Positions 1-5,177 of a stretch of 7,858 nucleotides of DNA are shown in pieces. Numbering within the stretch: position 1 is the first letter of the stretch; every line of letters begins with the position of its first letter. The DNA comes from Burkholderiaceae bacterium. GTDB taxonomy: Bacteria; Pseudomonadota; Gammaproteobacteria; Burkholderiales; Burkholderiaceae. A program made the position numbers and the translations under genes. Where the stretch lies: assembly GCA_030151165.1 (NCBI GenBank), contig JASLEM010000293.1:1-7858 (forward strand), given 5' to 3'. The notes below the pieces were generated by a model, which had not been told where the DNA came from, made no database searches, and worked only from the letters and a program-made list of their open reading frames with translations.

Positions 1-273
1 GAGGCCGCGCACGCGGTCCTCGATGGCGTCGCGCGCGGTGAGCATCAGCACCGGCAGGTCGGAGCCCTGCGCGCGCACGCGGCGCAGCGTCTCGAAGCCG
101 TCGATGCCGGCGAGGCCGACGTCGAGGATCAGCAGGTCGTACGGGTCCTGGCGGACCGACACGGCGACGGGTTCGCCCCGCTCGGTGCAGTCGACCACCC
201 AGCCTTGCGAGCGCAGCGCGCGCGCGGTGGAGTCGGACAGCAGGGGATCATCTTCGACGAGCAGGATTCGCAC
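1..273 (-). CDS. OmpR-type response regulator, N-terminal part (cut by window edge)
   Basis: This is the first 91 codons of a two-component response regulator; the rest lies beyond base 1. The visible part is a CheY-like receiver: it opens VRILLVEDDP with the acidic pair at residues 8-9, has the phosphoacceptor Asp51 in LLILDVGLAGIDG, and the switch Thr79 in LMLTARD. The conserved Lys (expected near residue 101) and any DNA-binding domain are outside the window. The receiver resembles the OmpR/PhoB group (QseB, BasR, TctD-like), so a winged-helix output domain is expected; that is inference. The chosen start is GTG at 273, which has GGAG eight bases upstream. A GTG three codons earlier (282) sits directly against that GGA and is less likely. 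The gene follows kefC on the same strand after 119 bases. Its sensor kinase would be expected downstream, off the window. Confidence 0.88.
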   Translation of the reverse strand, partial: MRILLVEDDPLLSDSTARALRSQGWVVDCTERGEPVAVSVRQDPYDLLILDVGLAGIDGFETLRRVRAQGSDLPVLMLTARDAIEDRVRGL

Positions 274-325
274 AGGGGGCACTCCGATGGGAGCGATGGG
301 AGGTGGCGGTCTGTGGATCATCGAA

Positions 326-376
326 GGGCAGGCTCAGGCTTCGCTGAAGCATAGCTGAGGTCAAGCTGTCCTGCCC
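326..376 (-). repeat. Large imperfect inverted repeat between kefC and the response regulator gene
   Basis: On the plus strand the 17 bases at 326-342 are GGGCAGG, CTCAG and GCTTC in direct succession. Their exact complements follow as GAAGC (346-350), CTGAG (355-359) and CCTGCCC (370-376). The loop is three bases (343-345), and one side carries bulges of four (351-354) and ten (360-369) bases. All 17 bases of one arm can therefore pair. It starts 17 bases after the kefC stop and ends about 50 bases before the regulator start. It could be a terminator or 3'-end stabilising hairpin for the kef transcript, but there is no T-run after it. It could also be an operator for the regulator gene. Confidence 0.5.
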
Positions 377-392
377 GGGGAGCGCACGTCGA

Positions 393-2327
393 TCAGGGCT
401 TGGGCGTGACGCCGTCCACGCCGGCGGCCGACGCGGGCGTGCTCGTCGGCGGCAGGGGCGGCGTGGTGCGCGGCGCGAGCACGTCGTCCGGCTGCGGCGG
501 CGTGTCCCAGGTCGGCGCGACGGGCGGGCGATCCATGCGCTCCTGCGCGAACAGCTGCTCGAGCTGCTGGCGGCCGGCGCGCGCGAGCGAGATGAGCTTG
601 GACTCGTCCCGGAAGTGCGGCGCGAGCTCGTGCAGCTGGTTGACCGAATAGCGGCGGAACCGCATCGCCAGCGTGCGTGCGCGGTGCGGCTCGAAGCCCA
701 TCGCCTCCATCACGCTGCGCGCGCTCATCAGCGCGGCGTCGAGCGTCTCGCGCTCGATGAACTGCACGCCGCGCTCGTTGAGCTGGTACCAGTGCTGCAC
801 GTTGCGCGCGCGGGCGACGATCGTCAGGTTCGGGAAGTTCTGCTTGACCAGGTCGACCAGCCCGAGGCTCGCCTCGATGCCGTCGAGCGCGACGACCAGC
901 ACCTTCGCGCGCGCCGCGCCGGCCACGCGCAGCAGGTCGAGCCGCGTCGCGTCGCCGTAGTGCACGCGAAAGCCGAAGCGGCGCAGCGCGTCGACCTGCT
1001 CGGCGTCGTGGTCGAGCACCGTCATCTCGATGCCGTTGACGTGCAGCAGGCGCCCGATGATCTGGCCGTAGCGCCCGAAGCCGGCGACGATCACCGGCGC
1101 GTCCTGCGGCTCGGCGAGCTCGGACAGCTGCTTCTTCGGGTTGGTCTTCGCGAGGATCGGGATCCAGTACTTGTCGGCGACGAGGATCAGCAGCGGCGTC
1201 ATCAGCATCGACAGCGTGATCGCGGCGGTCAGCACGCCGGACTCCGACGCCTCGACCACGCCCTTGCCCTGCGCGGCCTGCAGCACGACGAAGCCGAACT
1301 CGCCCCCCTGCGCGAGCAGCAGCGTGAAGATCGGCCGCTCCAGGCGCGGGATCGGGATGCCGATCTCGATGCCCCACAGCACCAGCGTCTTCACGACCAG
1401 GAAGCCCGCGACGATGCCCGCGACCTGCCACGGATGCGCGATCACGACGCCGAGGTCGATCCCCATGCCCACCGCGATGAAGAACAGCCCGAGCAGCAGG
1501 CCCTTGAACGGCTCGATGTCGGTCTCGAGCTCGCGCCGGTATTCGCTCTCGGCCAGCAGCACGCCGGCGAGGAAGGCCCCGAGCGCCATCGACAGCCCGA
1601 CCGCCTGCATCAGTGCGGCGGTGCCGACGACCAGGCCCAGCGCCGCGGCGGTGAAGATCTCGGGCGTCTGGCTGCGCGCGATCCAGCGCAGCGCGGGGCG
1701 GATCGCGAGCCGGCCGCCGAGCACGATCACCGCGATCATGCCGAAGGCCTTGCCGGCGGCGATCCACGGGTGGTGCGCGTCGTCGCCGGCCATGCGGTCG
1801 GGCGCGAGCAGCGGGATCAGCGCGAGCAGCGGGATCGCGGCGATGTCCTGGAACAGCGAGACGCTCAGCACCGACTGGCCGACCGTCGTCTGCACGATGT
1901 TGCGGTCGGCCAGCGTCGCCAGCCCGATCGCGGTGGACGACATCGCCAGCGCCGAGCCGGCGACGATCGCGAGCGGCAGCGCGTCCCTGTCGAAGCCCAG
2001 GCAGGCCCAGCCGATCGCTGCGATGAGCACCAGGCTGCCGACCAGCTGCGCCGTGCCCCAGCCGAAGATCGAGCGGCGCATGGCCCACAGGCGTTTCGGT
2101 TCGAGCTCGAGGCCGATCAGGAACAGCATCAGCACGACGCCGAACTCCGCGAGGTCGACGATCTGCGACGGGTCGGTCACCAGCTTCAGGCCCCACGGGC
2201 CGATGACGAAGCCGGCGCCGAGGTAGCCGATGACCGCGCCCAGGCCGAGGCGGCGCGCGAACGGCACGGCCAGCACGGCCGCGGCGAGGTAGGTGAGGGC
2301 GAGGGTGAGCCAGTGGCTGTGGTGCAT
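393..2327 (-). CDS. kefC: KefC-type glutathione-regulated K+/H+ antiporter
   Basis: 644-residue inner-membrane cation:proton antiporter (CPA2) with a C-terminal RCK/KTN domain. In the family, glutathione holds the channel closed and glutathione-electrophile adducts open it, so K+ leaves, H+ enters and the cytoplasm acidifies. Residues 5-390 hold about 12 membrane segments, including LFQDIAAIP with the Gln160-Asp161 pair. The regulatory loop LETDIEPFKG is at 267-276. The nucleotide-binding fold begins VIVAGFGRYGQ (GxGxxG at 416-421) with Asp439 ending its second strand. By alignment to E. coli KefC from memory, Arg426, Phe451 and Arg526 match glutathione-site residues Arg416, Phe441 and Arg516, but Ser561 replaces Asn551. 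Residues 601-644 form a tail with 14 prolines. The ATG at 2327 starts the conserved MHHSHWLTLAL and lies two bases after the kefF-like stop. The frame is open further upstream, but that stretch is only the shadow of the neighbouring gene. KefB is the alternative name. Confidence 0.93.
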   Translation of the reverse strand: MHHSHWLTLALTYLAAAVLAVPFARRLGLGAVIGYLGAGFVIGPWGLKLVTDPSQIVDLAEFGVVLMLFLIGLELEPKRLWAMRRSIFGWGTAQLVGSLVLIAAIGWACLGFDRDALPLAIVAGSALAMSSTAIGLATLADRNIVQTTVGQSVLSVSLFQDIAAIPLLALIPLLAPDRMAGDDAHHPWIAAGKAFGMIAVIVLGGRLAIRPALRWIARSQTPEIFTAAALGLVVGTAALMQAVGLSMALGAFLAGVLLAESEYRRELETDIEPFKGLLLGLFFIAVGMGIDLGVVIAHPWQVAGIVAGFLVVKTLVLWGIEIGIPIPRLERPIFTLLLAQGGEFGFVVLQAAQGKGVVEASESGVLTAAITLSMLMTPLLILVADKYWIPILAKTNPKKQLSELAEPQDAPVIVAGFGRYGQIIGRLLHVNGIEMTVLDHDAEQVDALRRFGFRVHYGDATRLDLLRVAGAARAKVLVVALDGIEASLGLVDLVKQNFPNLTIVARARNVQHWYQLNERGVQFIERETLDAALMSARSVMEAMGFEPHRARTLAMRFRRYSVNQLHELAPHFRDESKLISLARAGRQQLEQLFAQERMDRPPVAPTWDTPPQPDDVLAPRTTPPLPPTSTPASAAGVDGVTPKP

Positions 2328-2329
2328 GG

Positions 2330-2938
2330 CTAGTCGTCGGTGGTGATGCGGCGTTCGTCGGGACCGACGGCGGGCTGCGAGGGCGTCGCGGTGGCGCGCG
2401 CCTCGTGCGAGAGCGCGACCAGGCGTTGCGCGAAGGCGTGCGCGTGGGCGGCGACGGCGTCGTTGTCGACGCGGTGCGCGCCGTAGAAGACGAACGGCTC
2501 GAGGAAGCGCATGCCCATCAGCGCCGCGGTCTGCTGGTAGGCCGGCAGGAAGTGCTCGAAGCCGTGGCGGTTGCTGCCCTGCGTGCAGTACGACTCCTTG
2601 CCGCCGCCGGCCGAGACGACCAGCCACAGGCACTTGTCCAGCAGCGCGCGGCCGCCGGGGCCGTACGCCCAGCCGAAGGCGAGCACCTCGTCGACCCACA
2701 GCTTCATCATCGCGGGCATCGAGTACCACTGCACCGGATGCACCCAGACGACCGTGCGCGCCTTCGCGAGCGCCTGCTGCTCGGCGTCGACGTCGATCAG
2801 GTAGTCGGGGTAGAGCGCGTACAGGTCGCGCACCTCCACGTCCCCGGGCGGCAGCAGGCGGGCCTGCTCGGCGAGGGCACGGTTGACGCGCGAGCGCGCG
2901 ATGTCGGGGTGGGCGATCAGCACCAGAACGTCTGCCAT
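2330..2938 (-). CDS. kefF: KefF-like NAD(P)H quinone oxidoreductase, Kef ancillary protein
   Basis: 202-residue flavodoxin-fold protein of the NQO1/KefF/KefG family. Family members bind FMN, reduce quinones or electrophiles with NAD(P)H, and sit on the cytoplasmic face of the Kef antiporter, which needs them for full activity. Visible signatures are LVLIAHP (residues 5-11), RDLYALYPDYLIDVDAEQ (37-54), the block HPVQWYSMPAMMKLWVDEV (67-85) followed by GWAYGPGG, and SAGGGKESY (109-117). The HPxQWYS and GWAYG blocks are closer to KefF than to KefG. The last 25 residues are a polar, probably disordered extension. ATG at 2938 begins MADVLVLIAHP, the usual family N-terminus; an ATG three codons upstream (2947) is possible, and neither has a strong Shine-Dalgarno sequence. 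The stop is two bases before kefC, so the two are co-transcribed. Confidence 0.92.
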   Translation of the reverse strand: MADVLVLIAHPDIARSRVNRALAEQARLLPPGDVEVRDLYALYPDYLIDVDAEQQALAKARTVVWVHPVQWYSMPAMMKLWVDEVLAFGWAYGPGGRALLDKCLWLVVSAGGGKESYCTQGSNRHGFEHFLPAYQQTAALMGMRFLEPFVFYGAHRVDNDAVAAHAHAFAQRLVALSHEARATATPSQPAVGPDERRITTDD

Positions 2939-3015
2939 GAGCCGCATTGTGGCGGGTTCGGTAACATTGCCGGGCTGTTGCCGAGTCGGACTACAACAAT
3001 TCTGGAGAGCCCCCC
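2939..3015. promoter_or_regulatory. Divergent promoter region between kefF and the parA-like gene
   Basis: These 77 bases must hold the start signals for transcription in both directions, as the flanking genes diverge. On the plus strand there are two TTGCCG hexamers resembling -35 elements (2967-2972 and 2978-2983) and a less GC-rich patch, ACTACAACAAT, at 2990-3000 that could hold a -10. No pair has good sigma-70 spacing: TTGCCG at 2967 to TACAAC at 2992 leaves 19 bases. A clear ribosome-binding site, GGAG at 3004-3007, lies eight bases before the parA-like ATG. No convincing promoter can be picked out for the kefF direction. Confidence 0.45.
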
Positions 3016-3657
3016 ATGCCCGTCATCGTCGTCGCGAACCCCAAGGGTGGAGTCGGCAAGAGCACGCTCGCCACGCAGATCGCCGGCTACCTCGCGTCGA
3101 TCGGCCGGGTGGTGACCCTCGGCGACCTCGACCGCCAGCAGTCCTCGCGCCAGTGGCTGGACATCCGCCCCGCGCAGGCGCCGAAGATCTCCCCGTGGGA
3201 GATCTCGCGCGACGCGATCGCCAAGCCCGCCAAGGGCACGACCGACGCCGTCATCGACACCCCCGCCGGCCTGCACGGCGCGCGGCTGGACGCGGCGATG
3301 AAGGTCGCCGACATGGTCGTCGTGCCGCTGCAGCCCAGCCTGTTCGACATGCAGGCCACGCACGCGTTCGCGCGCGAGCTGCGCCAGCACAAGCGCGCCG
3401 AGAAGGTGCGCGTCGGGCTCGTCGGCATGCGCGTGAAGGAGCACACGATCGCCAACGAGCGCTTCCAGGAGTTCGTCGCGACGCTCGGCTTCCCGGTCAT
3501 CACCACGCTGCGCGACACCCAGAACTACGTCCACCTCGCGGCGCACGGCCTCACGCTGTTCGACGTCGCGCCGGGGCGGGTCGAGCGCGACCTCGCGCAG
3601 TTCGCGCCGCTCGGCCGCTGGCTCACGGCGCCGGCCACGATGGCGCCGCTCGAATGA
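3016..3657 (+). CDS. Orphan ParA/MinD-type P-loop ATPase
   Basis: 213-residue cytoplasmic ATPase of the ParA/MinD (SIMIBI) class. The family dimerises on ATP, usually binds DNA or membrane without sequence specificity, and positions a cargo such as DNA or a protein cluster. The deviant Walker A box KGGVGKST is at residues 10-17, with signature Lys10 and catalytic-site Lys15. Walker A' appears as GDLDRQQSS (36-44, Asp37 and Asp39), and Walker B as VIDTPAG with Asp81. The length and the Walker A box starting at residue 10 match the small ParA type without an N-terminal HTH. The ATG has GGAG eight bases upstream. No ParB-like gene or obvious centromere site is present in the window. The stop overlaps the next start as ATGA, which suggests co-translation with the MaoC-like protein. 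What it positions is unknown; plasmid-type partition, chemoreceptor or flagellar placement and storage-granule segregation are all known roles in the superfamily. Confidence 0.9.
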   Translation: MPVIVVANPKGGVGKSTLATQIAGYLASIGRVVTLGDLDRQQSSRQWLDIRPAQAPKISPWEISRDAIAKPAKGTTDAVIDTPAGLHGARLDAAMKVADMVVVPLQPSLFDMQATHAFARELRQHKRAEKVRVGLVGMRVKEHTIANERFQEFVATLGFPVITTLRDTQNYVHLAAHGLTLFDVAPGRVERDLAQFAPLGRWLTAPATMAPLE

Positions 3658-4118
3658 CGCACGCGCCCAGGATCTTCGACCGCCTGGCCGACCTCGCGGC
3701 GCTCGAGGGCGAGTCGATCGGCACCAGCGACTGGACGCTCGTCGACCAGGCGCGCATCGACCAGTTCGCGCAGGCGACGGGCGACGCGCAGTGGATCCAC
3801 GTCGACCCGGCGCGCGCCGCGGCGGGACCGTTCGGCACGCCGATCGCGCACGGCTTCCTCACGCTGTCGCTGCTGTCGGAGCTGGTGGTGACGGCGTTCC
3901 GCGTCGCCGAGACGCGCATGGGTCTGAACTACGGCCTCAACCGCGTGCGCTTCCCGTCGCCGGTGCCGGTGGGCAGCCGGCTGCGCGCCGAGTGCCGGCT
4001 GTTGAGGTTCGAGCCGATCGACGGCGGCGCGCAGCTAACCATCGAGATGAGCGTCCAGCGCGAAGGTGGCACGAAGCCTGCATGCATCGCGGAGTGGGTG
4101 ACGCGGCATTTCGTCTGA
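3654..4118 (+). CDS. MaoC-like hotdog-fold (R)-specific enoyl-CoA hydratase
   Basis: 154-residue single hotdog-domain protein of the MaoC dehydratase family, which typically hydrates trans-2-enoyl-CoA to (R)-3-hydroxyacyl-CoA. The catalytic block ATGDAQWIHVDPARA (residues 41-55) supplies Asp44 and His49, with Gln46 at the position often held by Asn in the D-x-N-x-x-H motif. It is followed by GPFGTPIAHGFLTLSLL (58-74), the characteristic hydratase-2 stretch. The later block LNYGLNRVRFPSPVPVGSRLR (91-111) is typical of the NodN-like branch of the family. Length fits a one-domain enzyme that works as a dimer. Its start overlaps the parA-like stop by four bases. The substrate cannot be read from sequence; fatty acid oxidation, supply of polyhydroxyalkanoate monomers, or another acyl-CoA route would all fit. 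Confidence 0.92.
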   Translation: MTHAPRIFDRLADLAALEGESIGTSDWTLVDQARIDQFAQATGDAQWIHVDPARAAAGPFGTPIAHGFLTLSLLSELVVTAFRVAETRMGLNYGLNRVRFPSPVPVGSRLRAECRLLRFEPIDGGAQLTIEMSVQREGGTKPACIAEWVTRHFV

Positions 4119-4172
4119 GCGCTGACACGATCCTTCGTCGGCGATACACCGGCTTACGCGGGTTCACTTTCG

Positions 4173-4192
4173 CTGACCAACACGTCGGTCAG
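4173..4192. repeat. Inverted repeat CTGACC-N8-GGTCAG
   Basis: CTGACC (4173-4178) and GGTCAG (4187-4192) are perfect complements separated by eight bases. The repeat lies 55 bases after the maoC-like stop and 115 bases before the next start. As RNA it could be a short hairpin ending the parA-maoC transcript, but what follows (AATTGCCC) is not a T-run. As DNA, its spacing also suits a dimeric repressor or NarL-type regulator. Confidence 0.35.
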
Positions 4193-4306
4193 TAATTGCC
4201 CACCCCCCTTTTGAGGGTCTGCGCAAAGACGGTGCGAACCGATACGATCGCCCCGGGGGCTTGGGGGTTTCCATAGAACGAATCAAGATTTTCGGAGCTG
4301 GTTTCC
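4193..4306 (+). promoter_or_regulatory. Upstream region of the NarL-type regulator
   Basis: This is the 3' part of a 188-base gap with no gene (4119-4306). It is richer in A and T than its surroundings in places and probably holds the promoter of the regulator. TTGAGG at 4211-4216 and TACGAT at 4243-4248 resemble -35 and -10 hexamers but are 26 bases apart, so they are not a pair. A small palindrome, GCCCCGGGGGC, sits at 4250-4260, and GTCT/AGAC half-sites flank six bases at 4217-4230. The ribosome-binding site GGAG at 4294-4297 is nine bases before the ATG. No start site can be assigned with confidence. Confidence 0.35.
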
Positions 4307-5005
4307 ATGAAGGTGTTGCTGGTCGATGACCATCCGCTGATCCTGTCGGCGCTGCAGGCGATGATCCAGGAACTGGATCCCGACGTGCGCGTGACCGCCG
4401 TCGGGAGCGCCGCGGCGGCGCGCTCGGCGCTGGCCGCCGACGCGAGCTTCGACCTCGTCCTGCTCGACCTCCAGCTCGGCGACGCCAGCGGCTTCGACGT
4501 GCTCGTCGAGATGCGCAAGGCGCACCCGGCGCTGCCGGTGGTCGTGATCTCGGCCTCCGACCGCGCGAGCGACGTCATCCAGGCGATCGACCTCGGGGCG
4601 ATGGGCTTCGTGCCCAAGCGCGCGACCAACGACACGCTCGTCGAGGCGCTGCGCCTCGTGATGGCCGGCGGCATCTACGTGCCGGCGATGCACCTCGGCT
4701 CGTCGGGCGCGGGCCCGGCCCAGCGCTCGGCGGCCATCCCGGCGGCCGAAACGGCCACCTACCAGGTCACGCCCTCGTTCGAGGAGCTGGGCCTCACGCC
4801 GCGCCAGGCCGACGTGCTGACGCAGCTGCTGCAAGGCAAGCCGAACAAGGAGATCGCGCGCCGGTTGGGCCTGTCGGTCGAGACCGTCAAGGATCACGTG
4901 CAGGCCGTGCTGCGCGCGCTCGGCGTGAGCTCGCGCACGCAGGCGGTGCTGGCCGTGAGCCAGATGACGCAGCAGCGGCTGGAGCGGCGCGCCGTCCCGC
5001 GCTAG
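4307..5005 (+). CDS. NarL/FixJ-type response regulator with LuxR-type HTH
   Basis: 232-residue cytoplasmic transcription regulator. The receiver domain (1-120) begins MKVLLVDDHPL with Asp7-Asp8, has phosphoacceptor Asp54 in LVLLDLQLGD, Ser82 in VVISASD in the switch position and Lys104 in FVPKRA. An Ala/Pro/Ser-rich linker covers about 125-158. The LuxR-type helix-turn-helix (about 160-218) reads LGLTPRQADVLTQLLQGKPNKEIA onward to LGLSVETVKDHVQAVLRALGV, with the recognition helix at about 189-201. Phosphorylation would be expected to drive dimerisation and DNA binding. ATG at 4307 is preceded by GGAG at nine bases. The gene precedes the hybrid kinase on the same strand by 168 bases, and this kinase class is commonly paired with NarL-type regulators, so it is the probable phosphorylation target. 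The regulon is unknown. Confidence 0.94.
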   Translation: MKVLLVDDHPLILSALQAMIQELDPDVRVTAVGSAAAARSALAADASFDLVLLDLQLGDASGFDVLVEMRKAHPALPVVVISASDRASDVIQAIDLGAMGFVPKRATNDTLVEALRLVMAGGIYVPAMHLGSSGAGPAQRSAAIPAAETATYQVTPSFEELGLTPRQADVLTQLLQGKPNKEIARRLGLSVETVKDHVQAVLRALGVSSRTQAVLAVSQMTQQRLERRAVPR

Positions 5006-5045
5006 CGCGCACCGGCGGCTGCTCCGACCCGCTGACCCCACGCCG

Positions 5046-5177
5046 ATGGCGCGCGCGCACACCATGGGCGTCGCGATCCTCCCCGGCCTGGTCCTCGTTC
5101 CAGTCGACGTCCGCCGCGGCCTGACGTCGACGGAGTTCGTCCCGCTTCGCCGCACCTCGACGGCCACGAATCCATGA
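5046..5177 (+). CDS. Possible 43-codon upstream ORF overlapping the kinase start
   Basis: An ATG at 5046 opens a 43-codon frame ending in a TGA at 5175-5177, which overlaps the first ATG of the kinase gene as ATGA. The product would be MARAHTMGVAILPGLVLVPV followed by a polar, Thr- and Arg-rich tail; residues 8-20 are hydrophobic. Third positions are G or C in 38 of 43 codons, as in the neighbouring genes, but in such GC-rich DNA that is weak support. No Shine-Dalgarno sequence is seen before it. It could be a leader peptide coupled to translation of the kinase, which itself lacks a visible ribosome-binding site. It may equally be a chance frame. No homologue is recognised. Confidence 0.2.
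   Translation: MARAHTMGVAILPGLVLVPVDVRRGLTSTEFVPLRRTSTATNP
5103..5131. repeat. Perfect 9-bp inverted repeat upstream of the hybrid kinase
   Basis: GTCGACGTC (5103-5111) and GACGTCGAC (5123-5131) are exact complements separated by 11 bases. The spacer contains a further palindrome, GCCGCGGC (5113-5120). The dyad ends 42 bases before the kinase ATG, in the regulator-kinase spacer. As DNA it would suit a dimeric regulator; as RNA it would be a strong GC-rich hairpin that could attenuate, process or stabilise the transcript. No T-run follows, so a classical terminator is unlikely. Confidence 0.5.

Noticed and set aside
23..358. A 111-codon plus-strand frame at the left edge
   Set aside because: It lies opposite the response regulator receiver, whose motifs are clear on the minus strand. 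The translation is Ser/Arg/Thr-rich without any domain.
361..2196. A 611-codon minus-strand frame overlapping kefC in another frame
   Set aside because: The protein is almost entirely Arg, Ala, Asp and Gly with no hydrophobic pattern, whereas the kefC frame gives clear membrane segments and an RCK domain.
615..2333. A 572-codon open frame on the plus strand opposite the antiporter gene
   Set aside because: Its translation is a low-complexity mix of Arg, Asp, His, Gln and Ala typical of a reversed GC-rich gene, with no recognisable domain. The minus-strand KefC match over the same bases is unambiguous.
2328..2729. Upstream extension of the kefC frame into the kefF-like gene
   Set aside because: The extra residues show no similarity to the antiporter family, and the coding frame there is clearly the KefF-like one. 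The conserved antiporter N-terminus begins at 2327.
4250..4260. GCCCCGGGGGC palindrome considered as an operator
   Set aside because: It is short and made only of G and C, so it is expected by chance in this composition. It is mentioned only as part of the upstream region.
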